A stretch of DNA of 64,000 nt from Virgisporangium aurantiacum. Lineage in GTDB: Bacteria; Actinomycetota; Actinomycetes; Mycobacteriales; Micromonosporaceae. The notes under the pieces were generated by a model. It was given only the letters and a program-made list of their open reading frames with translations, made no database searches and was not told where the DNA came from. This document shows, one piece after another, positions 49,820-58,771 of this stretch. Location of the stretch: contig NZ_BOPG01000009.1 of assembly GCF_016863635.1 (NCBI RefSeq), positions 124,001-188,000 of the forward strand, read 5' to 3'. Each line of letters starts with the position of its first letter. Position 1 is the stretch's first letter. Position numbers and translations under genes: made by a program.

Positions 49820-50454
49820 TAGCTGAAGAACGCGGTGCGGGAGGCCTGGTCGTACCAGACCTTGGCGCCGGTCGCCGTGTCGAGGTCCGCGCTCCGCTGC
49901 CAGGCCGCGTTCGCCGGGGCGAACTGCTGAAGATCATCGGGGACGTCGGGAGCGTCGGCCGGCGTCCACCGGAGCCCGCGCAGCGCCTCGGCGCGCTCCG
50001 GGGTCAACTGGGCGAAGCCCTCGTAGACCGTGCCGAGTGTGGCGATCTGCGGGCAGGTGTGCGGCACCGAGTCGCGGAAGTGGTAGTGGACGGCGACCAC
50101 GCCGCTGGGGCCCGCACTCGGGCTGGCGCTGCCGTCGCCGGGTGCGCCGCTGGCGCTGGGGCTCCCGCTGGCGCTGGCGCTTGCGCTGCCACTCGCGGCG
50201 CCGCTCGGGTTGCCGTTCCCCAGTGCGGGGATCAGCGAGCCGACCCGGCGCACGTCCTCCTGAACGGCGCTGACGTACGGCGGCCGCGGCTCGCAGCCGG
50301 TGAGGCCGAGCAGGTTCGCGGCGAGCACGGCCCCTCCGCCGCAGATCACCGTCGCCAGCAGCAGAACGGCGACGGTCAACAGCACCGCCCGCTTCGTACG
50401 ACGGGCGGTGCCGGGAGGGAACAGGGCGCCGGACACCCCAACGACAATAGCCAT
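49804..50454 (-). CDS. Single-span membrane protein with Ser/Ala/Gly-rich linker, unknown function
   Basis: A 216-residue protein. A membrane helix at about 23-48 (AVLLTVAVLLLATVICGGGAVLAANLLG) is followed by a domain with two cysteine-bearing pieces (GCEPRPPYVSAVQEDVRRVGSL and HTCPQIATLG) split by a run of SASASGSPSASG repeats. No family recognised. Ribosome site at ATG 50454 is weak. Located between the antiporter and the MFS pump. Confidence 0.6.
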   Translation of the reverse strand: MAIVVGVSGALFPPGTARRTKRAVLLTVAVLLLATVICGGGAVLAANLLGLTGCEPRPPYVSAVQEDVRRVGSLIPALGNGNPSGAASGSASASASGSPSASGAPGDGSASPSAGPSGVVAVHYHFRDSVPHTCPQIATLGTVYEGFAQLTPERAEALRGLRWTPADAPDVPDDLQQFAPANAAWQRSADLDTATGAKVWYDQASRTAFFSYYATD

Positions 50455-50479
50455 CGCGTCGGAGTGCCCGGCGAACCCC

Positions 50480-52051
50480 CTAAACGACCGCGGAAGCCTC
50501 GGCCTTCGCGGCAGCCAGTTCGGCCTCGGCCGCTTCCTCTTCCTCGCTGCGCGGCTTGTCCGCCTCCGGCGCCGGCCGGGCACCGGCCAGCTCGTGGTTG
50601 GGCAGGAGCAGGCTCAGCACCACGGCCACCAGCGTGACCAGCGCGGCGGTGAGGAACACCGGGTGCAGTGCCGCGGTGAAGCCCTCCTGGATCATCTCCC
50701 GCACCTGGTCGGGCATGGCCAGGATCTTCGACGGTTCGTTGATCGAGATCGAGCCGCCGCTGCCGCCCGAGGGCAGTTCGGCCGCGAGCCGGTTGTTCAG
50801 CAGCGCGCCGAGCACGGCCACGCCGAGGGCGCCGCCCAGCGAACGGGCGAACGTCGCCGTCGAGGTGCCGGCGCCCATGTCGCGCATCTCGAGCTTGCTC
50901 TGCACCGCCAGCACCAGCGGCTGCATCGCCATGCCGAGCCCCATGCCCATCACGGCCATGTAGATGAACGCCTGCCACAGCGGTGTGTCGACGTGCAGCC
51001 CGACGAACAGCGCCAACCCGGCCGCCATCAGCGCCGTACCGGCCACCGGGAACCACTTGTAGCGGCCGATCGAGCTGATGACGCGTCCCGCGATCACCGA
51101 GGCACCGATGATGCCGACCATCATCGGCAGCATCAGGAGACCCGACTCGGTCGGCGTCGCGCCCTTGACGATCTGCAGGTACAGCGGCACGAAGATGATC
51201 GAGCCGAACATCGCGAACCCGAGCACCATCGTGGCGCCGGTGGCCAGCGAGAACGACCGGCCGCGGAACAGCCGCAGCGGCAGGATCGGCTCCGACGCCC
51301 GCGTCTCGACCACGATGAAACCGGCCAGCAGCACGGCGGCGGCCACGAACAGTGAGATGATCGTCGCCGAACCCCACGCGTACTCGGTGCCGCCCCACGA
51401 GAGGCCGAGCAGCAGCGAGCTGACGCCGCTCACCAGGAGCAGCGCGCCCCACCAGTCGATCTTGTGCTCACGCCGGTGCACCGGCAGCAACCGCAGCACC
51501 ACCGCGCACAGCGCGATCGCGACCACGCCCAGCGGCAGGTTGATGTAGAAGATCCAGCGCCAGTCGTGCTCGGCGAAGTAGCCGCCGGCCAGCGGGCCCA
51601 CCACCGACGACAGGCCGAACACCGCGCCGAAGAGGCCCTGGTAACGGCCGCGCTCGCGGGGCGGAACGGCGTCCGAAATGATCGTGAACGCCATCGTCAT
51701 CAGGCCGCCGGCGCCCAGGCCCTGAATGCCGCGGAAGATGATCAGTTGGGTCATGTCCTGGGAGAACCCGGCGAGCGCCGAGCCGATCAGGAACGTCGTG
51801 AGCGCGAACAACTGGACGGGGCGGCGGCCGTAGAGGTCGCTGATCTTCCCGTACAGCGGCGTCGAAGCGGTCGAGGCGAGCAGGTAGGCCGTCACCACCC
51901 ACGAGTAGTGCTCGATGCCGCCGAGCTCACCGACGATCGTCGGCAGCGCCGTGCCCACGATGGTCTGGTCGAGCGCGGCCAGCAGCATGCCGGTCATCAG
52001 ACCCGCCATGAGCAGCCCTAACTGCCGGCGGCTCAACGTGGTGGTCACCAT
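50480..52051 (-). CDS. MFS multidrug efflux pump (DHA2, 14-span type)
   Basis: A 523-residue transporter with 14 predicted spans. [19 protein letters not shown] is the motif D1 of DHA2 pumps, [14 protein letters not shown] is MFS motif A, and [51 protein letters not shown] is motif C and its surroundings. Efflux of drugs or a secondary metabolite by proton antiport. It starts 3 bases after the MarR stop, so the two form an operon. An acidic, Ala/Glu-rich tail ends the chain. Confidence 0.92.
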   Translation of the reverse strand: MVTTTLSRRQLGLLMAGLMTGMLLAALDQTIVGTALPTIVGELGGIEHYSWVVTAYLLASTASTPLYGKISDLYGRRPVQLFALTTFLIGSALAGFSQDMTQLIIFRGIQGLGAGGLMTMAFTIISDAVPPRERGRYQGLFGAVFGLSSVVGPLAGGYFAEHDWRWIFYINLPLGVVAIALCAVVLRLLPVHRREHKIDWWGALLLVSGVSSLLLGLSWGGTEYAWGSATIISLFVAAAVLLAGFIVVETRASEPILPLRLFRGRSFSLATGATMVLGFAMFGSIIFVPLYLQIVKGATPTESGLLMLPMMVGIIGASVIAGRVISSIGRYKWFPVAGTALMAAGLALFVGLHVDTPLWQAFIYMAVMGMGLGMAMQPLVLAVQSKLEMRDMGAGTSTATFARSLGGALGVAVLGALLNNRLAAELPSGGSGGSISINEPSKILAMPDQVREMIQEGFTAALHPVFLTAALVTLVAVVLSLLLPNHELAGARPAPEADKPRSEEEEAAEAELAAAKAEASAVV

Positions 52052-52054
52052 GTC

Positions 52055-52513
52055 TTACTTCCCCTCGTCGTGACTTGCCATGGCCTCGTTGAACCGCTTC
52101 ATGAGGCGGGCGAACTCGGTTCGCTCGTCCTCGGTCCAGTCGGCCAGCATCGTGCGCAGCCACTCCTGGAAACGCGCACGCTTACGGTTGAAGAGATCAG
52201 TTCCAGCATCCGACGCCGCGATGAGGCTCGCCCGGCGATCGGCCGGATCCGGCGTGCGGACCACCAGGCCGGCCGCCTCCAGCGCGGCGATCTGCCGGCT
52301 CACCACCGACAGGTCGACCACCATGTCGGTGGCCAGCGTCGACAACCGGGCCGGGCCGTCGGCCACGAGCCGGTGGAGCAGCTGGAAGGCCGCCCGGTCG
52401 AGCGCGGGACCGTCGGGATCGGCCCGCTTGCTCTGGACCCGCATCATGCGACGCATGAACTGACCGAGTTCACGGCTGATCGCCGCGTACTCATCAGATT
52501 CCCGGCCGCTCAT
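52055..52513 (-). CDS. MarR-family repressor
   Basis: A 152-residue winged-helix regulator. Dimer helices at both ends flank LSTLATDMVVDLSVVSRQIAALEAAGLVVRTPDPADRRASLIAAS, the wing with the family D-x-R-x-x mark. GAGGAG lies 7 bases before the ATG. It is the first gene of the marR-MFS operon and should repress it until a ligand binds. A perfect palindrome 25 bases upstream of its start is its probable operator. Confidence 0.92.
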   Translation of the reverse strand: MSGRESDEYAAISRELGQFMRRMMRVQSKRADPDGPALDRAAFQLLHRLVADGPARLSTLATDMVVDLSVVSRQIAALEAAGLVVRTPDPADRRASLIAASDAGTDLFNRKRARFQEWLRTMLADWTEDERTEFARLMKRFNEAMASHDEGK

Positions 52514-52537
52514 GCGCGTCTCCTCGTCTCATATACT

Positions 52538-52552
52538 TGCTTGACACAAGCA
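52538..52552. promoter_or_regulatory. Palindromic MarR operator
   Basis: TGCTTG-ACA-CAAGCA is a perfect 6+3+6 palindrome next to a TATATG -10-like box on the minus strand. It lies between the marR start and the divergent methyltransferase gene, so it may control both. Confidence 0.7.
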
Positions 52553-52607
52553 TCCAACCGCAACCACCGATCGGCAACGGGATTTAGATCACGTACCCGG
52601 TTGTCGG

Positions 52608-53471
52608 ATGGGCGACCACGCTCAGCGGAGTGGGTTTGCCGGGCTTGAGAATGGCCGGGTGATTCCCGAACCACTCGCCCGTACGCCGTTCGCCCAGCTT
52701 GATGACGTTCCGCAGCCGATGTTGGCCCTGCTGATCGGCGCACTGGAGTCGATGGCGACGAACCCGGAGATCCAGCGGGTCCGGCGGGTCGCGTGGGACG
52801 CGATGGGCCCGATCTCCGGCCGGCGCCTGCTCGACGCGGGGTGCGGCACCGGCGAGGTCGCCCGCGAACTGGCCGAGGCCGGCGCCGACGTGGTGGCGCT
52901 GGACCACTCGACCGCCACCGTGGCCGCGGCCGCCGACCGGCACGACGGCAGCCCGGTGCGGTACATCAACGGTGACGTCGCCGCGCTCGACTTTCCCGAC
53001 GCCTCGTTCGACGGCGTGCGCTGCGAACGGGTGCTGCAGCACGTCGACGACCCCGACCGGGCCATCGCCGAACTCGTCCGGGTCACCCGGCCGGGCGGGC
53101 GGGTCTGCGTGGTCGACACCGACTGGGAGTCCGTCGCCGTCGACGGCCTGCCGGCCGATCTCATCGACGCGGTGCGCGCCTACTTCACGGGCCGCTGGCA
53201 GCAGCACCACCTGGGCATGGGCCGCACCCTGCGGCGCCGGCTGGTGCGGGCCGGGCTGCGGGACGTCATCGCGATCCCGGTGGTCTGCTACTTCACCCAC
53301 CCGTCGCAGGTCGGCCACGTCCTACCGATGTTCAACCCGACGGTCCCCCCGGAAGCCGACGTGGTACCCCCCGACGTCCGCGACGCCTGGTTCAACGCCA
53401 TCGATCACGCCGGCGACCGCGACGAGTTCCTCGCGGTGCTGACGATCTGGGTGGCCCGCGGCTGCCGCTGA
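52608..53471 (+). CDS. Class I SAM-dependent methyltransferase
   Basis: A 287-residue enzyme. LLDAGCGTGEVARELAEAGADVVALDHS is motif I and the acidic strand end; GDVAALDFPDASFDGVRCERVLQHVDDPDRAIAELVRVTRPGGRVCVVDTDWES covers motifs II-III. This is the methyltransf_11 type, which methylates small molecules such as quinones or natural products. The ATG at 52608 is the first; a GTG further in is possible. Its divergent position from marR suggests its substrate could be the pump's cargo, but this is a guess. Confidence 0.85.
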   Translation: MGDHAQRSGFAGLENGRVIPEPLARTPFAQLDDVPQPMLALLIGALESMATNPEIQRVRRVAWDAMGPISGRRLLDAGCGTGEVARELAEAGADVVALDHSTATVAAAADRHDGSPVRYINGDVAALDFPDASFDGVRCERVLQHVDDPDRAIAELVRVTRPGGRVCVVDTDWESVAVDGLPADLIDAVRAYFTGRWQQHHLGMGRTLRRRLVRAGLRDVIAIPVVCYFTHPSQVGHVLPMFNPTVPPEADVVPPDVRDAWFNAIDHAGDRDEFLAVLTIWVARGCR

Positions 53472-53530
53472 TCGGTCCGGGTTGTCCTGGCGACATGGTC
53501 GATGGCCGGTCGGTCCTTGATCGGATATAG

Positions 53531-56401
53531 ATGATCATGCGCAGGCCACGGGGGGCGGATGCTGTGTCGCGATCGGTGATGTTCGGGCTTCTGGGTCCGG
53601 TCCAGGCGTTCGTGGACGGTGTCGCGGTCCCGGTCGCGGGTCCACGTTCGCAGGCTCTGCTGGCCGCGCTGTTGCTGGAGCGCGACGGGGTGTTGCCGGT
53701 GGACCGGCTGATCGATCTCGTGTGGGGTGACGAGGCGCCGGCCAGCGCCCGGGTACAGGTGCAGAACAGGGTGGCCGGACTGCGTCGCCTGCTGCGCGAC
53801 GTCGACAGCGATGCCGGTGGTCTCATCCAGACCCAGGGCAGCGGGTACCGCCTGCGGCTGCCGGCCGATCGGGGACAGCTCGACGTGGACGTCTTCGAGC
53901 AGCAGGTGCGGGAGGCCGAGCGGCACGCCGTCAGCGGTTCGGACGAGACGGCGGTGAAGCTGCTCGGCGATGCCCTGTCGCTGTGGCGGGGCCCGGCGTT
54001 GGACGGTCTCGAATCGCCCGCCATCGCGGCCGCCGCCCAGCGGTTGAACGAGCGCCGCACGACCGTCCGGCTCCGCTGGGCGGAGATGGAGATCAAGCTC
54101 GGCCGGGCCGTGGAGGTGGTGGGTGAGCTGGCCGAGTTGAGCGCGCAGGATCCCTGGCACGAGAAGCTCGCCGGCCAGTTGATGACCGCCCTGTACCTGT
54201 CGGACCGGCGGCGTGACGCGTTGCGCGTCTTCGACCAGGTCAGGCAGCGGTTGGCCGACGAACTCGGTCTCGATCCCGGGCCGGAACTGTCCTGCCTGCG
54301 CGATCGCATCCTGCGAAACGACCCGGTATTGGCCACGGCGATCGCCACCGCGGTCGCCCCCGCGGTGGTGGAACCGCGCGGCGCGCCGACGGTGCCCCGC
54401 CAGTTGCCCGGTGCTTTCGCGGTGCTCGCCGGCCGGGTGGAACAGCTGCGTCGGCTCGACGCCCTGCTGTCTCCGGACGGCGACCCCGCGCGGGCGGCGG
54501 TCGCCGTGATCGAGGGTCCGGCCGGGATCGGCAAGACGACGCTGGCCGTTCACTGGGCCAACCGGGTGGTGGAACACTTCGGCGATGGTCAGTTCTACGT
54601 GAACCTCCGGGGCTTCAGCCCGGACCGGGCCCCGATGAGTGCCGCGGAGGCCGTTCGCGGGTTGCTCGAATCGCTGCAGGTGCCGGCACAACGCATCCCG
54701 GACGGCTTCGACGCCCGGATCGGCATGTACCGCAGCCTCCTGGCTGACAAGCGGGCGCTGATCGTCCTGGACAACGCCCGGGACGTGGCGCAGGTCCGTC
54801 CGTTGCTGCCCGGCACGTCGCGGTGCGTGACGGTGGTCACCAGCCGCGATCGGCTGTTCGGCCTGGTCGTGACCGACGCCGTCCACCTGTTGAGCCTCGG
54901 TGTGTTGTCGGCCGCCGAGGCGCATGAGCTGTTCACCCGCCGGGTCGGCCCGGACCGGGTCACGGCCGAACCGGAGGCGGCGCAGATGATCATGACGCGC
55001 TGCGCCGGCCTGCCGCTGGCCCTGGCGGTCGTCGCGGCCCGGGTCGCCGCCCACCCCGAGTTCCCGCTCTCCGTGCTCGCGGACGAGCTGTGCGGGTCCC
55101 CCGGTGGTCTGGACAGCCTGCGCGGCGCCGATCCGGCCAGCGACGTGCGGACCGTCTTCTCCTGGTCGTACGCGCGGGTCGGTGCGCCGGCGGCCAGCCT
55201 GTTCCGGCTGCTCGGCCTGCATCCGGGCCCGGACATCGGCGTCGCCGCGGCGGCCAGCCTCGCCGGCACCGACGAGCGGGTCGCGCGGCGGCTGCTCGCC
55301 GAGCTGGCCGACGTCAACCTGGTCACCGAGCACCTCGCGGGTCGGTACACATTGCACGATCTGCTGCGGGCGTACGCGGTCGAGCAGGCACACGCGATCG
55401 ACGACGCCGCGCACCGGCGCGCGGCCGTGCACCGGATGCTCGACCACTACCTGCGCACCGCGCACGCGGCGGCCGTCCTGCGGGACCCGCACCGGATGGA
55501 CCCGAACAGCCTGGCCACGGCCGCACCGGACGTCTCGCCGGAAAGCCTCGCCGACGGCGACCGCGCGCTGGCCTGGCTCACCGTCGAACAACCCGTGCTG
55601 CTCGCCGCCGTCGCCATGGCCGCGCGGGCCGGCTTCGACACGCATGCCTGGCAGCTCGCCTGGACCATCACGCAGTTCCTGAACCGGCAGGGCCGCTGGG
55701 ACGACCTGATCGCCATCCAGCACGTCGCCCTGGCGGCGGCACGGCGATCGGACGACCGGGCCGGGCAGGCACACGCCCACCGCGGTCTCGCCGTGGCCCA
55801 CCTCGGGCGCGGCGGCCTGGAGCAGGCACGCGGCCACTACCGGAGCGCACTGGACCTGTTCGGCGCGCTGGGCGACCACGCCAGTCAGGGATACGCCCAC
55901 CTCGGCATCAACATCGCCTACGACCGGGAGGGGCGCCTGGACGACGCGTTGCGCCACGCGCGGCACGCTCTCGACCTGTTCCGGACCGCGGGCAACCCGG
56001 CCGACGTGGCGAAGGCGCTCAACGGGATCGGTTGGCTGTCCGCGCAGATCGGCGACGAGCGAACGGCGGTGACCTACTGCCGCGAGGCGCTCGCCATCCA
56101 CCTGGAGACCGGCGACCGGTGGGGTGCCGCCCACACCTGGGACAGCCTCGGCTACGCCGAGCACCGCCTCGGCAATCACGCCGCCGCCGTCGACTGCTAC
56201 GAACACGCCCTCGACCTGTTCCGGCAGACCGGCGAGAGTTTCTACACCGCCACCGCCACCGCTCACCTGGGCGACGCCCGGCACGCGCACGGCGACACCG
56301 ATGGCGCCCGCCGGGCCTGGCACGAGGCGTTGAAGATCCTCGACCGGCTCGGCCACCCCGACGCCGTCGAGGTCCGCGCCAAACTCGACCGCCCGGCCTA
56401 G
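53531..56401 (+). CDS. AfsR/SARP-family regulator (BTAD, NB-ARC, TPR)
   Basis: A 956-residue regulator. An OmpR-like DNA-binding domain (FGLLGPVQAFVDG, QALLAALLLERDGVLPVDRLIDLVWGDEAP) and the BTAD (to about 255) form the SARP unit. The NB-ARC ATPase has P-loop GPAGIGKTT and the RNBS-like LIVLDNARDVAQV and TSRDRLFGLVV. TPR repeats at about 730-940 (GWLSAQIGDERTAVTYCREALAIH) sense partners. AfsR-type proteins activate secondary metabolite clusters. A GTG at 53564 with GGGGGGCGG is a likely alternative start. The nearest possible targets are the ABC exporter and Cys-rich peptide, and it shares its last CTAG with the exporter gene. Confidence 0.9.
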   Translation: MIMRRPRGADAVSRSVMFGLLGPVQAFVDGVAVPVAGPRSQALLAALLLERDGVLPVDRLIDLVWGDEAPASARVQVQNRVAGLRRLLRDVDSDAGGLIQTQGSGYRLRLPADRGQLDVDVFEQQVREAERHAVSGSDETAVKLLGDALSLWRGPALDGLESPAIAAAAQRLNERRTTVRLRWAEMEIKLGRAVEVVGELAELSAQDPWHEKLAGQLMTALYLSDRRRDALRVFDQVRQRLADELGLDPGPELSCLRDRILRNDPVLATAIATAVAPAVVEPRGAPTVPRQLPGAFAVLAGRVEQLRRLDALLSPDGDPARAAVAVIEGPAGIGKTTLAVHWANRVVEHFGDGQFYVNLRGFSPDRAPMSAAEAVRGLLESLQVPAQRIPDGFDARIGMYRSLLADKRALIVLDNARDVAQVRPLLPGTSRCVTVVTSRDRLFGLVVTDAVHLLSLGVLSAAEAHELFTRRVGPDRVTAEPEAAQMIMTRCAGLPLALAVVAARVAAHPEFPLSVLADELCGSPGGLDSLRGADPASDVRTVFSWSYARVGAPAASLFRLLGLHPGPDIGVAAAASLAGTDERVARRLLAELADVNLVTEHLAGRYTLHDLLRAYAVEQAHAIDDAAHRRAAVHRMLDHYLRTAHAAAVLRDPHRMDPNSLATAAPDVSPESLADGDRALAWLTVEQPVLLAAVAMAARAGFDTHAWQLAWTITQFLNRQGRWDDLIAIQHVALAAARRSDDRAGQAHAHRGLAVAHLGRGGLEQARGHYRSALDLFGALGDHASQGYAHLGINIAYDREGRLDDALRHARHALDLFRTAGNPADVAKALNGIGWLSAQIGDERTAVTYCREALAIHLETGDRWGAAHTWDSLGYAEHRLGNHAAAVDCYEHALDLFRQTGESFYTATATAHLGDARHAHGDTDGARRAWHEALKILDRLGHPDAVEVRAKLDRPA

Positions 56402-58185
56402 GCGACGGGCTCGTCGGCGAGGTACCCGGCGGCCTGTGCGGTGAACAGCCGGGCGTAGGTGCCGTCTGCCGCCATCAGGCTGGCGTGGGTACCCTGTTCG
56501 GCCACCCGACCGTCGGCCAGTACCACGATGAGATCGGCGTGCCGAACGGCGCTGAGGCGGTGCGAGACGAGCACGCTGGTCCGACCGACCCGGTAGCGGC
56601 GCAGGTCGGCGTACAGCGCCTGCTCGGCCTCCGCGTCCAGACCGGTGCTGGGCTCGTCGAGGATCACCAGCTCGGCGTCGCGGCGCAGGTAGGCGCGGGC
56701 CAGCGCGACGCGCTGCCACTGGCCTCCGGACAGCAGCACCCCCGCCGATTCATCGTCCGCATCGAAGAAGGCCCGGCTCAGCATCGTGTCGTAGCCGCGG
56801 GGCAACGCCGCGAGGGTCTGGTCGATGCCCGCCATCCGCGCCGCGGAACGGACGCGCGACCGGTCGCCGAGCGCAGTCGTGTCGGCGACCGCGATGTTCT
56901 CCGCCGCGGTGAAGTCGTAGGCGACGCAGTCCTGGAACACCGTGGTCACGCGTCCACGCAATTTCTCGACGTCGATCTCCCGGTAGTCGGTGCCGTCCCA
57001 CCGGACCGAGCCGCGCTGCGGGTCGTAGAACCGGCACAGCAGCTTCACCAGCGTCGACTTGCCGGACCCGTTGAGGCCCACGAGGGCCACCTCCGCGCCG
57101 TGCGGCAGGAACAGGTCGACGCCACGCAGCACCCACGGATGCGACGCGTCGTAGCGGAACCACACGTCGCGCAGGGTGATACCGCCGCGCAGCGGTCGCG
57201 CCGGCAGCGGGCGGGCGGGTGACGGCAGGTCGGGCCCGGCGGTCACGACGGCTTCGAACTGGCCGAACAGCAGCAGCGACTCGTAGACCGAGCCGACCAG
57301 CCCGACCATGCCGGCGATTCCGAGCTGTACGCCGGCAACAGCGGCGATGAAGACGGCGATGTCACCGACGCTGCCGCCACCGGCCGACCGGGCCACCACC
57401 CACACCAGGCCGGCACCGGCCACCCCCGCCGACAGGGCGCTGAGACACGTCTCGATCCGCAGCTCCCAGCCGTCGAGGCGGCGCTCGGCCGCGTTGGCCG
57501 ACCGCACCTCCGTCAGCAGCCGCCCGCGGAGGAACTCACCGAGCCCGAACAGGCGCACCTCCTTGGCGGCGCCGACGTTGGTGAGCAACCCGGCGTAGAA
57601 GATCTGCCGGCGTCGCAGCGGGCTCAACCCCACCTCCAGCCCGGCGCGGCGGCGGCGCAGCAGCACCTCGGCCACCACCGCCGGCACGGCGGAGGCGAGC
57701 ACGATGCCGGCCATGGCCGGATAGGCCACGGCGAGGGTGGCGACGAAGCCGGCCACGGTGGTGCCGGCCTGTGCGATGGCGACGACGGGCAGGACCAGCT
57801 GGCCGGCGGCGCCCTGTCCGGCGGTCTGCGCCACCCGCAGCCGATCGTGGAAGCGCGGATCCTCGAACGGACCCAACCCCAGCGACCGGTTGACGGCGGC
57901 GAAGAGCCGGTCGCTGCAGGCAAGCTCGATCTGACGGCGCAGTTCGGCATCGAGGTACCGGTCGAGGTGCGACAGGGTGGCCGTCAGCAGCCCGACGACC
58001 GCCAAACCGGTCGCCAGGCCGATCAGCACACCGCGGTCGCCGTCCGGCCGGCTCAACTCGTCGATCACCAGCTTGGTCAGCCAGGCGGCGAGCACCGGCC
58101 ACCCACCGGAGAGCACCGCCAACGTGAAGCTACCCAGCAGGACGTGGGGGCCGGCCCGCCAGACCAGCCCCCACGCCAGGCGCAT
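56398..58185 (-). CDS. ABC exporter (membrane domain fused to ATPase)
   Basis: A 595-residue half-transporter that should dimerise. Six spans cover residues 1-310; the ATPase follows with Walker A GLNGSGKST, signature LLSGGQWQRVALARAY and Walker B ELVILDEPSTGLD. There is no N-terminal C39 peptidase domain, so any leader would be removed elsewhere. ATG 58185 is 26 bases past the Cys-rich peptide stop and has a GGTGCGGTGG upstream; GTG starts at 58230 or 58260 would overlap that gene. Genomic position makes it the exporter of the Cys-rich peptide. Confidence 0.88.
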   Translation of the reverse strand: MRLAWGLVWRAGPHVLLGSFTLAVLSGGWPVLAAWLTKLVIDELSRPDGDRGVLIGLATGLAVVGLLTATLSHLDRYLDAELRRQIELACSDRLFAAVNRSLGLGPFEDPRFHDRLRVAQTAGQGAAGQLVLPVVAIAQAGTTVAGFVATLAVAYPAMAGIVLASAVPAVVAEVLLRRRRAGLEVGLSPLRRRQIFYAGLLTNVGAAKEVRLFGLGEFLRGRLLTEVRSANAAERRLDGWELRIETCLSALSAGVAGAGLVWVVARSAGGGSVGDIAVFIAAVAGVQLGIAGMVGLVGSVYESLLLFGQFEAVVTAGPDLPSPARPLPARPLRGGITLRDVWFRYDASHPWVLRGVDLFLPHGAEVALVGLNGSGKSTLVKLLCRFYDPQRGSVRWDGTDYREIDVEKLRGRVTTVFQDCVAYDFTAAENIAVADTTALGDRSRVRSAARMAGIDQTLAALPRGYDTMLSRAFFDADDESAGVLLSGGQWQRVALARAYLRRDAELVILDEPSTGLDAEAEQALYADLRRYRVGRTSVLVSHRLSAVRHADLIVVLADGRVAEQGTHASLMAADGTYARLFTAQAAGYLADEPVA

Positions 58186-58211
58186 GCGCCGCCACCGCAC
58201 CCCGGTCGGAG

Positions 58212-58436
58212 TCAGCAGCAGTCGTAGCACTGAACGGCGCAGCGCCTGTCGTTCGAGCACCAGCGGTACTTCGTCGTGTGGTCGCCGGAGCTGCTCTGGT
58301 AGCAGAAGTAGAGGCAGCTGCCCGACTGGCCGATGTTGCGACCGGGACAGATGGCCGCCGAGGCGGTCGTGGCCGGTAGCAGCTTGGCCAGCATCCGGTC
58401 GCCGATCGCGTTGAGCGCCGTGCGCGGGTTGAACAT
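58212..58436 (-). CDS. 74-residue Cys-rich exported peptide precursor
   Basis: A 74-residue peptide. Residues 1-27 are helical and amphipathic (NAIGDRMLAKLLP, then TTASA), leader-like. The rest holds eight cysteines in the last 46 residues, ending CYDCC, with SGSCLYFCYQ in the middle. A strong GAGGAGG sits four bases before the ATG, and an ABC exporter gene follows directly. No radical SAM, lanthionine or other maturation enzyme is adjacent, so disulfide bonding after export is the simplest idea. No named family recognised. Confidence 0.8.
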   Translation of the reverse strand: MFNPRTALNAIGDRMLAKLLPATTASAAICPGRNIGQSGSCLYFCYQSSSGDHTTKYRWCSNDRRCAVQCYDCC

Positions 58437-58506
58437 GGGGCCTCCTCGGGTTCGCCGTCGTCCCCGCCGGGTCGGTGGCGAGGCGCGGCGAAGCATGACA
58501 CCGCGG

Positions 58507-58546
58507 CTCACGGGCGGGTCATAGGTTGGCCATAGATTGATCATGC
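58507..58546 (-). promoter_or_regulatory. Four 11-bp-spaced heptamers upstream of the Cys-rich peptide gene
   Basis: On the minus strand GCATGAT, CTATGGC, CTATGAC and CCGTGAG start exactly 11 bases apart (top-strand left ends 58540, 58529, 58518, 58507). SARP regulators bind heptamer repeats with this period near the -35 region. The last heptamer is followed 8 bases later by a TCATGCT that could be the -10. The AfsR-like gene is 2 kb away. Confidence 0.5.
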
Positions 58547-58580
58547 GGACGGCCAGATCACGACCGCATGGACGCCGAGA

Positions 58581-58615
58581 AAGGCCCCGACCGGCGGTGT
58601 GCCGGTCGGGGCCTT
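58581..58615 (-). terminator. Terminator of the tRNA gene
   Basis: AAGGCCCCGACCGGC (58581-58595) pairs with 58601-58615 around GGTGT, 15 bp without mismatch, ending in TTTCT on the minus strand. It lies 5 bases after the tRNA. Confidence 0.92.
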
Positions 58616-58620
58616 CGCTG

Positions 58621-58694
58621 AGCCTCCTGACGGAATCGAACCGTCGACCTACGCATTACGAGTGCGTCGCTCTGTCCGACTGAGCTAAGGAGGC
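58621..58694 (-). tRNA. tRNA-Thr(CGT)
   Basis: A 74-nt cloverleaf on the minus strand: acceptor GCCTCCT with AGGAGGC, D arm GCTC/GAGC, anticodon arm ACGCA/TGCGT with loop CTCGTAA (anticodon CGT, reading ACG), T arm GACGG-TTCGATT-CCGTC, discriminator T. CCA is not encoded. A strong terminator follows. Confidence 0.96.
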
Positions 58695-58771
58695 AACAGT
58701 CCAATAGTCTACTGGACTCCTGCCGGGCTTGGTCGAGGGGTTTACCGTCACGCGGCGGTACGGTCTGGGAC

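Noticed and set aside
53405..56719. An 1104-residue minus-strand frame
   Set aside because: Antisense to the AfsR-like gene, whose P-loop and TPR motifs are clear.
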